A DNA stretch of 64,000 bases from Thiodiazotropha sp040791665. Its GTDB lineage: Bacteria; Pseudomonadota; Gammaproteobacteria; Chromatiales; Chromatiaceae. Below the pieces are notes generated by a model, which ran no database searches, was not told the DNA's origin, and saw nothing but the letters and a program-made list of their open reading frames with translations. The position numbers and the translations under genes are program-made. The DNA lies in contig JBFNNX010000031.1 in NCBI GenBank assembly GCA_040791665.1, positions 1 through 64,000 of the forward strand, read 5' to 3'. Every line of letters starts with the position of its first letter. Position 1 is the stretch's first letter. Of this stretch, positions 25,119 through 33,872 are shown piece by piece.

Positions 25119-26216
25119 ATGAAAATAGGCCTATTGAAAGAAACAGCGGTGGGGGAAAGACGTGTCGCTCTCTCACCGGAAATCGTCAAGAAACTGATCA
25201 ACAAAGGTTTCACCATCAAGGTTACCTCCGGTGCCGGCGAAAATGCCGATTTCAACGATGAACAGTATCGGCAGGCAGGTGCTGAGATTGTTTCTCCCGA
25301 AGAGGCAATGAGTGCAGACATTCTTGTACGCGTGCGTAAGCCTTCGGCGAGCGAGGCTGCTGAACTTCCCAAGGGATCGATACTGATAGCCCATATTGAA
25401 TCCTGCGAAATCGACGAAACTCTGAATAAGATCCTGGAAAAAGAGATCGTCTATCTCGCGATGGAGAGAATTCCCAGAATTTCCAGGGCGCAGGCCATGG
25501 ACGCCCTCTCTTCCCAAAGTAACATAGCGGGTTATCGTGCGGTAATTGAGGCTGCACTCCAATATGGGCGTTTTCTGCCTTTGATGATGACCGCGGCAGG
25601 ATCTGCAAAGCCTGCCAGATTGGTGGTACTGGGTGCCGGTGTTGCCGGACTGCAGGCGATTGCCACAGCAAGACGGCTGGGTGCCGATGTACTTGCCTAT
25701 GACGTACGTCCTGAAACCAAGGAGCAGATCGAATCCCTGGGTGCCAAAGCGATAGAACTCGATATCGGCGAGAGCGGTTCCGGAGAGGGCGGCTATGCCA
25801 AAGAGCTGTCGCAGGAGGCAAAGGCGAAACAGCAGCAAGCCCTTGCGGATGAGCTGAGCAAGGCGCATGTCATTATTACCACAGCCTTGATTCCCTGCCG
25901 TCCGGCACCTGTGTTGATCACCGAGGAGGTGATCAAGAACATGCGCGACGGTTCTGTGGTGATCGATCTGGCAGCGGCGACAGGTGGCAACTGCCCCTTG
26001 ACCGAGGCCGATAAAGTGGTTGTAAAACATGGCGTGACGATTGTCGGTCATACTAACTACCCCTCCATGGTGGCTTCGGACGCGAGTGCCTTCTATGGTG
26101 GAAATATCATGAATCTACTCAATATCATGGTGGAGAAGGGTGACGACGGTTTGGTGCTGAAGGATCTCGAAGAAGATGAGATCACCAAGACTATGCGTCT
26201 GAGGCCCGAGTCTTAG
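25119..26216 (+). CDS. pntA: Proton-translocating transhydrogenase subunit alpha, part 1 (domain I)
   Basis: The 365-residue NAD(H)-binding domain I of nicotinamide nucleotide transhydrogenase, which couples hydride transfer between NADH and NADP+ to proton flow. N-terminal 'MKIGLLKETAVGERRVALSPE' is the AlaDH/PNT signature; the nucleotide fold has 'LVVLGAGVAGLQAIATARRLGADVLAYDVRPETKEQIESLGA' with GAGVAG. 'IPCRPAPVLI' and 'AAATGGNC' are conserved active-site segments. Domain I is separate from the membrane part, the split three-subunit form found in alphaproteobacteria and many others. ATG 25119 gives the family N-terminus; a longer frame upstream is not needed. Confidence 0.95.
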   Translation: MKIGLLKETAVGERRVALSPEIVKKLINKGFTIKVTSGAGENADFNDEQYRQAGAEIVSPEEAMSADILVRVRKPSASEAAELPKGSILIAHIESCEIDETLNKILEKEIVYLAMERIPRISRAQAMDALSSQSNIAGYRAVIEAALQYGRFLPLMMTAAGSAKPARLVVLGAGVAGLQAIATARRLGADVLAYDVRPETKEQIESLGAKAIELDIGESGSGEGGYAKELSQEAKAKQQQALADELSKAHVIITTALIPCRPAPVLITEEVIKNMRDGSVVIDLAAATGGNCPLTEADKVVVKHGVTIVGHTNYPSMVASDASAFYGGNIMNLLNIMVEKGDDGLVLKDLEEDEITKTMRLRPES

Positions 26217-26249
26217 ATCAACAAATACAACCTATTCAAGAGTGATCCT

Positions 26250-26537
26250 ATGCCTGACACACTGGTTGCATTATATGTTTTCGTTCTTGCCTGCTTTATC
26301 GGTTACTGGGTGATATGGGGGGTAACACCCTCGCTGCATACACCCTTGGTCGCACTGACCAACGCCATTTCGGGAATCATCGTCGTTGGTGCCCTGTTGG
26401 TGACCGGTCTGGAGACAGCAGGTACTGCCGCTGAATTATTCGGCTTTGTCGCGGTATTGCTGGCTTCAATCAACGTCTTTGGTGGGTTCCTGGTAACCAA
26501 CCGGATGTTGGCCATGTTTAAGAAAAAAGATAAGTGA
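26250..26537 (+). CDS. pntAB: Transhydrogenase subunit alpha, part 2 (membrane domain)
   Basis: A 95-residue membrane protein with three helices (about 5-22, 33-53, 59-80), corresponding to the C-terminal membrane part of E. coli PntA. The 'TPLVALTNAISGIIVVGALL' segment is the family hallmark. It starts 33 bases after pntA and ends 11 bases before pntB, giving the order of the three-gene form. Confidence 0.95.
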   Translation: MPDTLVALYVFVLACFIGYWVIWGVTPSLHTPLVALTNAISGIIVVGALLVTGLETAGTAAELFGFVAVLLASINVFGGFLVTNRMLAMFKKKDK

Positions 26538-26548
26538 GTGCCTGACCG

Positions 26549-27949
26549 ATGGAGATTTCAGCTAATACCCAAGCGATTGCCTATCTGATATCAGCAATCC
26601 TGTTCATTCTGGCTCTTAAGGGCCTTACCCACCCGGCATCGGCCCGGCGCGGAAACTATCTCGGTATTGCGGGCATGGCTATTGCCATCCTGGCCACTCT
26701 GTTCGGTAATGAAGTCCAGTCTTACGGTTTCATCGTGGTTGGCGTGATCGTCGGCGCCGTGATCGGTACGATTCTAGCCGCCCGCGTGCAGATGACCGCC
26801 ATGCCGCAGCTGGTGGCGGCGCTGCATAGCTTCGTGGGTATGGCAGCGGTACTGGTGGCTATCGGCACCTATCTCAATCACGCTGCCGCGGGTACCCTCA
26901 ATCCGGTCATGATGGGAGAGTTGTCGGCGGGCATCATCATCGGTGCGATCACCTTCTCCGGTTCAGTGGTGGCGTTCGCCAAACTGCAGGGGCTGGTAAG
27001 CGGAGCACCGGTTAAATTCAAGGGACAGCATGCCCTGAATGCGGTTATCGCAATCGTCACGGTTTTGTTGGGTATCCACTTTGGCATGACTGGGAGCTTG
27101 ACTTCGCTGGTGCTGATAACCCTGCTGTCATTCATATTGGGCTTTACTCTGATCATTCCCATCGGCGGCGCGGATATGCCGGTTATCATATCCATGCTCA
27201 ACAGTTACTCGGGATGGGCGGCGGCGGCAACGGGTTTCACCCTGGGTAATCTATTGCTGATTATTGTGGGCGCCTTGGTCGGTTTTTCGGGTGCCATTCT
27301 CTCCTTCATCATGTGCCGGGCCATGAACCGCTCCATAATCAATGTTGTGTTCGGTGGTTTTGGCAGTGAGTCGGACGGTGCGCCCAGCGCGGCGGGTGTG
27401 GCAGCCGAGAAAGGTGTCAAATCCGCCTCGGTGGAGGATGCCATCTACTGGATGGAGGATGCCAACAAGGTCATCATCGTACCGGGTTACGGTATGGCGG
27501 TGGCCCAGGCGCAGCATGCCTTGAAAGAGGTGTTGGAGCTACTCGAAGAGCGGGATGTGACGGTGAAATTCGCCATTCACCCTGTGGCTGGGCGCATGCC
27601 TGGACATATGAATGTACTGCTCGCCGAAGCGGATATTCCATATGACCACGTCCTCGAGATGGATGAGATCAACCCGGAATTCCCCACCGCCGATGTCACG
27701 CTGGTGGTGGGAGCCAATGACGTGGTCAATCCGGCAGCCAGATCGGACTCCTCCAGCCCGATATACGGTATGCCGATACTGGATGCGGCGAAATCGAAGC
27801 AGGTCTATTTCCTCAAACGCTCCCTGAATCCAGGCTATTCCGGCGTCGACAATCTGCTGTTCTATCAGGACAACACTTCACTGATCTTCGGGGATGCCAA
27901 GGATACGATCGAAGGTATGGTGACAGCGCTGAAGGGTGGTGGTCATTGA
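26549..27949 (+). CDS. pntB: Transhydrogenase subunit beta
   Basis: The 466-residue beta subunit: about nine membrane helices (1-265) forming most of the proton channel, then the NADP(H)-binding domain III (about 290-466) with 'VIIVPGYGMAVAQAQHAL' and 'HPVAGRMPGHMNVLLAEADIPYDHVLEMDEIN', and the closing 'RSLNPGYSGVDNLLFYQDNTSLIFGDAK'. With the other two subunits it would supply NADPH for CO2 fixation or biosynthesis. A bulged hairpin follows the stop. Confidence 0.96.
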   Translation: MEISANTQAIAYLISAILFILALKGLTHPASARRGNYLGIAGMAIAILATLFGNEVQSYGFIVVGVIVGAVIGTILAARVQMTAMPQLVAALHSFVGMAAVLVAIGTYLNHAAAGTLNPVMMGELSAGIIIGAITFSGSVVAFAKLQGLVSGAPVKFKGQHALNAVIAIVTVLLGIHFGMTGSLTSLVLITLLSFILGFTLIIPIGGADMPVIISMLNSYSGWAAAATGFTLGNLLLIIVGALVGFSGAILSFIMCRAMNRSIINVVFGGFGSESDGAPSAAGVAAEKGVKSASVEDAIYWMEDANKVIIVPGYGMAVAQAQHALKEVLELLEERDVTVKFAIHPVAGRMPGHMNVLLAEADIPYDHVLEMDEINPEFPTADVTLVVGANDVVNPAARSDSSSPIYGMPILDAAKSKQVYFLKRSLNPGYSGVDNLLFYQDNTSLIFGDAKDTIEGMVTALKGGGH

Positions 27950-27970
27950 TCCAAAGCCTGTAAACAGTAT

Positions 27971-27992
27971 GCCGGATTCACTTCGAATCGGC
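27971..27992 (+). terminator. Hairpin after pntB, possible terminator
   Basis: GCCGGATTC (27971-27979) pairs with GAATCGGC (27985-27992) with one bulged base; a short T-containing stretch (TTCTATAT) follows. Weak as an intrinsic terminator. Confidence 0.4.
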
Positions 27993-28021
27993 TTCTATAT
28001 GGTGCTAATCTAAAGACGTAA

Positions 28022-28099
28022 GGTGCGGTTCGTCGCACCGGAACCTGGCGTTTATCGGTGTGATATATTGATACCCAACGCAGTACTCTATACAAGCGC
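28022..28099. repeat. REP-like palindrome cluster upstream of hrpA
   Basis: GGTGCG (28022-28027) pairs with CGCACC (28034-28039), and 'AGCGTGGGAATGCAT' around 28100 is a half-unit of the TTCCCACGC palindrome seen at 5283-5363. The two block types co-occur in the same way in both places, which suggests one composite repeat family. Confidence 0.5.
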
Positions 28100-28167
28100 C
28101 AGCGTGGGAATGCATAAACCGATTACGATTCATATAATGTCAGGATAAGGCCCATGGTTCCTGGCCG

Positions 28168-31100
28168 GTGCTTTTGACGATCAGTTCATCAACATATAGC
28201 AGCATTGAACCCCTCCATAGTGTTATCGTGAGCGCGATCCTCAATGATTTTCCCGATCCGAAAGAGATCAAGTGTTGCATGTTGCAGGATCGGCACGGCC
28301 TCTATCGACAGCTACGCGGTCTGAGAAAACGTGAGGCCAGGGGGCAAGACTATTCACAGGGATTGATGAAACTCTGGCGCTCGATACGGGCATCGCAACA
28401 GTGTTTGACGCAACGTCGCGAAAGCCTGCCACAGGTCTCATATCCCGATGTGCTGCCAATCAGCCAGCGGGTAGATGAGATCAAGACACTGATTCAGGAT
28501 CATCAGGTGGTTGTGCTGTGCGGTGAGACCGGATCGGGTAAATCGACGCAGCTGCCCAAGATCTGCCTCGACCTCGGCTTTGGCCAGTCGGGATATATCG
28601 GTCACACTCAACCTCGTAGGGTTGCAGCCAGGACGCTTGCGACGCGGGTGGCGAGTGAGTTGGGTTCCGCAATCGGTCAGGCGGTGGGTTACAAAGTGCG
28701 CTTCAACGACCGCGTAGGGCCCCAAAGCTATATCAAACTGATGACAGATGGCATACTGCTCGCGGAAATCCAGCAGGATCCCTATCTCAATCAATACGAT
28801 ACATTGATAATCGATGAAGCTCATGAGCGTAGTCTGAATATCGACTTCCTGCTCGGCTATCTGAAACAGTTATGCGTCAAGCGTTCCGATCTCAAACTGA
28901 TCATCACCTCGGCGACCATAGATCCTCAACGGTTTTCCGAATATTTCGACAGTGCGCCCATCATCGAGGTATCCGGCCGTACCTATCCGGTGGAAGTACG
29001 CTACCGACCGCCGGTAGAGGGGGGTGAGAACGAACGTGACGACCCTCTACAGCAGGCCATCGTGAATGCTGTGGATGAGCTGTCACTGATCGATAGGGGC
29101 GACATACTGCTCTTTCTCAGTGGCGAGCGGGAGATTCGCGAGACCGCAGAAACCTTGCGCAAGCATAGACTTCCCGCCACCGAAGTACTGCCACTCTACG
29201 CGCGACTCAGCATCGAGGAGCAGAACCGGGTGTTCAAGCCGCATGCGAGCCGGCGTATCGTATTGGCCACCAATGTGGCTGAAACCTCTCTGACCGTACC
29301 GGGAATACGCTATGTCATCGATACGGGATATGCGCGCATCAGTCGCTATAGTCATCGCAGCAAGGTGCAACGCCTGCCTGTGGAGCGCATAGCCCAAGCA
29401 TCCGCGGATCAGCGCAAAGGCCGCTGCGGCCGTCTCTCCGCCGGGGTCTGCATCCGCCTCTTCACGGAAGAGGATTTCGAGGCGCGTCGGCCATTCACAG
29501 AACCGGAAATACAGCGCACCAACCTGGCTTCAGTCATCCTGCAGATGAAACTGCTTGGATTGGGTGATATCGGTCAATTCCCCTTCATCGATCCTCCCGA
29601 TCAGCGTCTTATCAAGGATGGATATCGGATACTGGAAGAGATCGGTGCGGTAGCCCGCGATCAAAGGGTAACCCGCCTGGGGAAGCAGCTCGCCAGGCTC
29701 CCTGTGGACCCGCGAATCGGCAGGATGCTACTTGCGGCAGCCCATGGCCACTGTCTGAAAGAGGTGATGGTGATTGCTGCGGCATTGAGTGTGCAGGACC
29801 CGCGGGACCGTCCGGTGGATAAGCAGCAGTCGGCAGATGAGGCGCATGCAAGATTTCGTCACGAGCAGTCGGATTTTTTAGGTTATCTTTCGCTTTGGGA
29901 AGAGGTCGAGACGCAGAGAAAACATCTATCGAAAAACCAGTTTCACCGTTGGTGCAAGCGGCAGTTTCTCTCCTGGAACCGGGTTCAGGAATGGCACGAC
30001 ATACACCAACAGTTACGAGCGCAGCTGCATGAGATGGGGTTGCGTGAGAATGGCGCCGAGGCAAGCTATGATGAGGTCCATCGAGCCCTTTTGAGCGGTT
30101 TGTTGAGTCATATCGGTTTAAAGAGCAACAGCCATGATTACCTGGGTGCGAGAAATACCCGCTTTTTCGTCTATCCCGGCTCCACACTCTACAAAAAGCA
30201 GCCGAAGTGGGTCATGGCGGCCGAGTTGGTGGAGACCAGCAAACTCTATGCGAGAACCCTGGCGGCGATTCAGCCTGAGTGGGTTGAGAAAGCGGCGGGA
30301 CGCCTGGTCAAGCGCAGCTACTCTGAACCTCACTGGGAGAAAAAACGTGGTCAGGTGGCCGGCTATGAGAGAGTCACACTGTTTGGTATTACCCTGGTTC
30401 CGCGCCGCAAGATCAACTTCTCGCCCATCGATCCGGTGGTCGCCCGGGAGATCTTTATACGCTCTGCGCTGGTGGATGGAGATTTTCATACCCGAGCACC
30501 CTTCTGGCGCCACAATCAGGAGTTGATCGATGCCATTCATGACCAGGAAGCCAAATCGAGACGGCGGGATATCCTGGTGGATGAAGAGCGTATCTACAGC
30601 TTCTACGATCAGCGGATTCCGGGGGGCATTTCTACCACGCCGGGATTCGAAAAGTGGTTGCGACAACAGTCCAAGCAGCAGTCGAAGCACTTGTATATGG
30701 CTGAATCCGACCTGATGAGGGCCGACTCACAACGGGTCTCCAATGAACAGTTTCCCGATCATCTCGATATCAACGGCATGCGGCTGCCACTGGAGTATCG
30801 CTTCGAACCGGGGAGCGCAAAGGATGGCCTGACACTGATTGTTCCCCAGGATATCCTGAATCAGATCACCGAGGCGCGTCTGCAATGGCTGGTGCCGGGA
30901 TTGTTGAGAGAACGTGTGATCACTTTAATCCGCGGATTACCGAAATCGCTAAGACGCTCATTCGTTCCCGTTCCCGATTTCGCCGATGCCTGTCTTGCGG
31001 ACTTGCCCAGCAGCGACAGGCCTTTGATCCAGGTGCTGGGAGAACGATTGAAACAGCTCGGCGGAGTCCATATCCCGGAGGATGCCTGGACTGAGGAGGA

Positions 31101-32139
31101 TATTCCCGGTCACTTGCGCATGCGGGTGCGGGTTGTCGATCAGGCTGGTTCCACACTGGAGCAGGGTCGGGATCTGGCGGGCATGAAACGGCGACATGCA
31201 GGTCAGCCACAGTCGCAGCATCGACACCTCAATTCCCCCGGTTTTCAGCGCAGTGGGCTGAAGGATTGGGATTTCGATAGCTTGCCGAAGCAGTTGGGAA
31301 TAGAACAGGGAGGAATCACCCTACAGGGCTATCCGGCCCTGGTGGATGAAGGAGAGAGCGTAGCGATTCGCCTGCTCGATGCGCAGAGCAGTGCCCAGCG
31401 GGCTCACAAGCAGGGTGTGAGAAGGTTGTTGATGTTGAGAATGTCCAAGGAGATGCGTTATCTGCGTAAAAACCTTCACCAGCTTGACCGGATGCGACTG
31501 CTTTATGCCAAGGTGCCGGCGGTCGATAAGGAGCAAAAAGAGGATGCCCATCGGGATCTTGAAGATGAATTGGTAGCATTCATCGTCGATCGCACGTTTC
31601 TTAACCAACTCCCGGAGATCCGCGAACGGAAGCGCTTTGAGGAGCGGTTGAACAGCAGGCGGGGGAGTCTGATGCCGCTGGCGAACAGAAGCTGTCAACA
31701 ACTGCTGGAGATTCTGCAGTTGAGCCATCAAACCAGAAAAGCGATAAGCGCGATCACCCAGGTCAATTGGATGAGCTCTGTGATGGATATGCGGCATCAG
31801 CTCGGGCGGCTGGTCTACCGCGGTTTTCTTCAGCAGGTGCCGGATGAACGGCTCAGTGACTACTCCAGATACCTTCGGGGTATATTGAAACGGGTTGAGA
31901 AGCTGCCCCACGCCGCGGCGCGGGACCAACAGCGTATGCGTGAGATGGCGGCACTGCAACAGCGATGGGAACAGTGGGATCAGCAATGCAGGCAGAGTGG
32001 ACGGGGTGACGAGCGTATCGAGGAGATCCGCTGGGGATTGGAGGAGTTGCGCGTCTCCCTGTTCGCCCAGGATTTGGGAACCGCCTATCCCATCTCGATC
32101 AAGCGTCTGTTGAAGCGTATCAAAGAGATGGGACTCTAA
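28168..32139 (+). CDS. hrpA: ATP-dependent RNA helicase HrpA (DEAH box)
   Basis: A protein of about 1,320 residues of the HrpA family, which resolves stalled ribosomes and processes structured mRNA. Motifs: Walker A 'GETGSGKSTQLPKI', DEAH box 'IIDEAHERSLNIDFLLGYLK', motif III 'TSATI', motif VI 'QRKGRCGRL'. The HA2 and OB domains follow, then the long C-terminal DUF3418 region (about 700-1,320) characteristic of full-length HrpA. The longest frame starts at GTG 28168; GTG 28228 or ATG 28279 are alternatives, the conserved N-terminal block 'LQDRHGLYRQLRGLRK' beginning right after the last. Typical length for the family is about 1,300. Confidence 0.95.
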   Translation: MLLTISSSTYSSIEPLHSVIVSAILNDFPDPKEIKCCMLQDRHGLYRQLRGLRKREARGQDYSQGLMKLWRSIRASQQCLTQRRESLPQVSYPDVLPISQRVDEIKTLIQDHQVVVLCGETGSGKSTQLPKICLDLGFGQSGYIGHTQPRRVAARTLATRVASELGSAIGQAVGYKVRFNDRVGPQSYIKLMTDGILLAEIQQDPYLNQYDTLIIDEAHERSLNIDFLLGYLKQLCVKRSDLKLIITSATIDPQRFSEYFDSAPIIEVSGRTYPVEVRYRPPVEGGENERDDPLQQAIVNAVDELSLIDRGDILLFLSGEREIRETAETLRKHRLPATEVLPLYARLSIEEQNRVFKPHASRRIVLATNVAETSLTVPGIRYVIDTGYARISRYSHRSKVQRLPVERIAQASADQRKGRCGRLSAGVCIRLFTEEDFEARRPFTEPEIQRTNLASVILQMKLLGLGDIGQFPFIDPPDQRLIKDGYRILEEIGAVARDQRVTRLGKQLARLPVDPRIGRMLLAAAHGHCLKEVMVIAAALSVQDPRDRPVDKQQSADEAHARFRHEQSDFLGYLSLWEEVETQRKHLSKNQFHRWCKRQFLSWNRVQEWHDIHQQLRAQLHEMGLRENGAEASYDEVHRALLSGLLSHIGLKSNSHDYLGARNTRFFVYPGSTLYKKQPKWVMAAELVETSKLYARTLAAIQPEWVEKAAGRLVKRSYSEPHWEKKRGQVAGYERVTLFGITLVPRRKINFSPIDPVVAREIFIRSALVDGDFHTRAPFWRHNQELIDAIHDQEAKSRRRDILVDEERIYSFYDQRIPGGISTTPGFEKWLRQQSKQQSKHLYMAESDLMRADSQRVSNEQFPDHLDINGMRLPLEYRFEPGSAKDGLTLIVPQDILNQITEARLQWLVPGLLRERVITLIRGLPKSLRRSFVPVPDFADACLADLPSSDRPLIQVLGERLKQLGGVHIPEDAWTEEDIPGHLRMRVRVVDQAGSTLEQGRDLAGMKRRHAGQPQSQHRHLNSPGFQRSGLKDWDFDSLPKQLGIEQGGITLQGYPALVDEGESVAIRLLDAQSSAQRAHKQGVRRLLMLRMSKEMRYLRKNLHQLDRMRLLYAKVPAVDKEQKEDAHRDLEDELVAFIVDRTFLNQLPEIRERKRFEERLNSRRGSLMPLANRSCQQLLEILQLSHQTRKAISAITQVNWMSSVMDMRHQLGRLVYRGFLQQVPDERLSDYSRYLRGILKRVEKLPHAAARDQQRMREMAALQQRWEQWDQQCRQSGRGDERIEEIRWGLEELRVSLFAQDLGTAYPISIKRLLKRIKEMGL

Positions 32140-32191
32140 TTCCGGCCCGACCGTCACATCCCCGGGCGAAACACGCCTATCGATTCCTCCG

Positions 32192-32209
32192 CTGTCATCA
32201 AATTGTCAT
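32192..32209 (+). promoter_or_regulatory. PHO box (PhoB-binding site)
   Basis: CTGTCAT-CAAA-TTGTCAT: two 7-base half-sites on the same strand with a 4-base AT-rich spacer, matching the E. coli consensus CTGTCAT-N4-CTGTCAY at 13 of 14 half-site bases. A TAGAGT hexamer follows 10 bases downstream (32220-32225), the spacing of class PhoB promoters where the box replaces the -35. It points away from hrpA towards the RNA candidate. Confidence 0.65.
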
Positions 32210-32231
32210 GGGATGCTGTTAGAGTTGGCTG

Positions 32232-32367
32232 CGTTGGAGTGATTTAAGAGAATGCCTAAACCGGATAGCTGAATAGAGGCGGCCTCAGTACAGAATCACT
32301 CCGCTTTTCCAGTCCACAGCCTCGGCGAAAGAGGCCTTCAAGGTGGGTATTGACCCACCTTTTTTTC
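32232..32367 (+). ncRNA. Candidate PhoB-controlled small RNA, about 136 nt
   Basis: A transcript starting near 32232 would carry a 9-bp perfect long-range stem, GGAGTGATT (32236-32244) with AATCACTCC (32294-32302), enclosing about 49 bases with a small GAGG/CCTC hairpin. A second hairpin GCCTC/GAGGC (32319-32323, 32331-32335) and an intrinsic terminator (32340-32367) follow. Promoter elements are listed separately. No Rfam class is recognised: it does not look like 6S, tmRNA or RNase P. It includes one tiny frame (ATG at 32251, six codons) that is probably not used. It lies alone between hrpA and the ychJ-like gene, and the terminator would stop read-through into the latter. Confidence 0.55.
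32340..32367 (+). terminator. Strong intrinsic terminator
   Basis: AAGGTGGG (32340-32347), a 6-base loop, then CCCACCTT and a T run to 32367. It is 200 bases after the hrpA stop, too far to be simply its terminator, and ends the RNA candidate. Confidence 0.85.
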
Positions 32368-32581
32368 GTTCTGTCGGCAGTGCGCCGGGATCCGCTGCGC
32401 CAACCCCTCGAAATAACCGCTTGCCGGAGTTGTCTACCGCTATCCAGAGCGGGTTCCATTCGTCGCCGAACAAACAGCGTGAGGCCTACGGGTTCGAAAT
32501 ACCGGCAGCTATCGTTCTCTTGGTGTTGATCAGGTGCTATGTTATTGTTCCCACTTGATAATTATTCATGTGGAGGAGACC
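32368..32581. other. Spacer between the terminator and the ychJ-like gene
   Basis: 214 bases with no supported gene. A minus-strand frame at 32285-32473 runs across the RNA terminator and is rejected. GGAGGAG just before 32582 is the ribosome site of the next gene. Confidence 0.4.
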
Positions 32582-33070
32582 ATGGCTGGATGTTATTGTG
32601 GATCTGGTATCGCCTATGAGGGCTGTTGCGGACCAATCCATGAGGGTACAGCAAAGGCGGATACAGCGGAGAAGTTGATGCGTGCCCGCTACAGTGCGTT
32701 TGGTGCCAAGAAGTCGGAGTTTTTACATCAATCCCTGCACCCGGATCATCGCCATGATCACGATATCGAAGCTACACGGCGCTGGGCGGAAACTGCCCAA
32801 TGGCTGGGGTTGCAAATTGTGGATGTGCAAGGCGGAGGAGAGTCCGATGAAGAGGGTAGCGTGGAGTTTATCGCCACTTATAAAGAGCGAGGCATGGTAA
32901 GGCCGCACCATGAAGTCAGCCGTTTTCTCAAACAGGATGGTGATTGGTATTTCGTTGACGGGCAGCTCGTGGCGCCGAAAACCGAAAAACGCCACCAGCC
33001 GAAAGTCGGCCGGAATGATCCATGCCCCTGCGGCAGCGGCAAGAAATATAAAAAATGTTGCGGTGCATGA
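32582..33070 (+). CDS. ychJ: YchJ-family SEC-C zinc-binding protein
   Basis: A 162-residue cytoplasmic protein with an N-terminal cysteine cluster 'CYCGSGIAYEGCCG', a central NTF2-like domain (about 30-130; 'LMRARYSAFGAKKSEFLHQSLHPD' and 'ETAQWLGLQIVDV' are family blocks) and a C-terminal SEC-C motif 'CPCGSGKKYKKCCGA'. This is the YchJ/UPF0225 architecture; function unknown, though the SEC-C motif is a zinc site found at the SecA C-terminus. ATG 32582 has GGAGGAG upstream; a longer frame from 32534 is not supported. Confidence 0.92.
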   Translation: MAGCYCGSGIAYEGCCGPIHEGTAKADTAEKLMRARYSAFGAKKSEFLHQSLHPDHRHDHDIEATRRWAETAQWLGLQIVDVQGGGESDEEGSVEFIATYKERGMVRPHHEVSRFLKQDGDWYFVDGQLVAPKTEKRHQPKVGRNDPCPCGSGKKYKKCCGA

Positions 33071-33147
33071 ATCGGAGAATCTTTTGATTTCAAGTTTATT
33101 GGATTTTTGCCGACAATTGCCTTTAGATCGATATAGGTAAGATTCGC

Positions 33148-33783
33148 GTGACATCAAAATCAATCAGCGTTAAGCATGCTTTGAGACAACTACTCCTGTT
33201 GGGAGTCTGCCTCTGCGTGCCTATGTCGGTAAACGCGGAGATTTATAAGTATCGGGGTAGCGATGGCAGTATCCATTTCACCGATAAACCCATGAAGGGC
33301 AACTATCGCCTGTTGTGGCGTAGTGGAAAAAAGAAACGTAGCAGTCGCAGCAACTACAGTTTGGCGCGTCTGCGTAAAAACAAGGCCGAGCTGACGCCGA
33401 TAATCGATGATGTCGCCAGACAGCTCCATCTCCATCCTGGATTGTTGCACGCGGTCGTAATGGTCGAGTCGGCCTACGATCCGAAAGCAATATCCAAGAA
33501 GGGGGCACGCGGTTTGATGCAATTGATGCCGGCTACCGCGAATCGTTACGGCGTCAATGACTCCTATGACCCTAAACAGAATCTTCGAGGCGGCGCTGAG
33601 TATCTGAGGGATCTGCTGAAGTTGTTCGAGTTCGATATCAAATTGGCTCTTGCTGCGTACAATGCGGGTGAAAACGCGGTATTCAAATACGGAAATACAA
33701 TCCCGCCCTTCGCGGAGACGCAAAACTACGTGAAAAAAGTACTTCACGAGTTCGAACGCAACCGCTTGGCTATGCTCAATTAG
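33148..33783 (+). CDS. Periplasmic lytic transglycosylase (SLT family 1)
   Basis: A 211-residue exported peptidoglycan lyase. Signal peptide (1-30, 'PMSVNA|EIYKY'), an N-terminal DUF4124 segment ('IYKYRGSDGSIHFTDKPM'), a basic linker, and an SLT domain (about 85-200) with catalytic E107 in 'VVMVESAYDPKAIS', then 'GARGLMQLMPATA' and 'ALAAYNAGENAV'. Start is GTG 33148. Such enzymes make openings for trans-envelope machines or recycle murein; no partner is evident here. Confidence 0.92.
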   Translation: MTSKSISVKHALRQLLLLGVCLCVPMSVNAEIYKYRGSDGSIHFTDKPMKGNYRLLWRSGKKKRSSRSNYSLARLRKNKAELTPIIDDVARQLHLHPGLLHAVVMVESAYDPKAISKKGARGLMQLMPATANRYGVNDSYDPKQNLRGGAEYLRDLLKLFEFDIKLALAAYNAGENAVFKYGNTIPPFAETQNYVKKVLHEFERNRLAMLN

Positions 33784-33787
33784 ACTG

Positions 33788-33810
33788 CCGCCGATGATTT
33801 CCTCCGGCGG
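33788..33810 (+). terminator. Hairpin after the transglycosylase gene
   Basis: CCGCCG (33788-33793) pairs with CGGCGG (33805-33810), followed by a T/G-rich stretch (TTGTTG). Probable weak terminator. Confidence 0.45.
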
Positions 33811-33872
33811 TTGTTGCCACCCCCGCTTCGAGACCTGGCTCAGGGGCTGCACAGGATATAAGCCATAGACGA

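Noticed and set aside
25173..26051. 292-codon open frame opposite pntA
   Set aside because: Antisense to a well-conserved gene, low-complexity cysteine/arginine-rich composition, no motifs.
32285..32473. Minus-strand 62-codon frame between hrpA and ychJ
   Set aside because: It crosses the intrinsic terminator and RNA hairpins, has no ribosome site and no protein-like motif.
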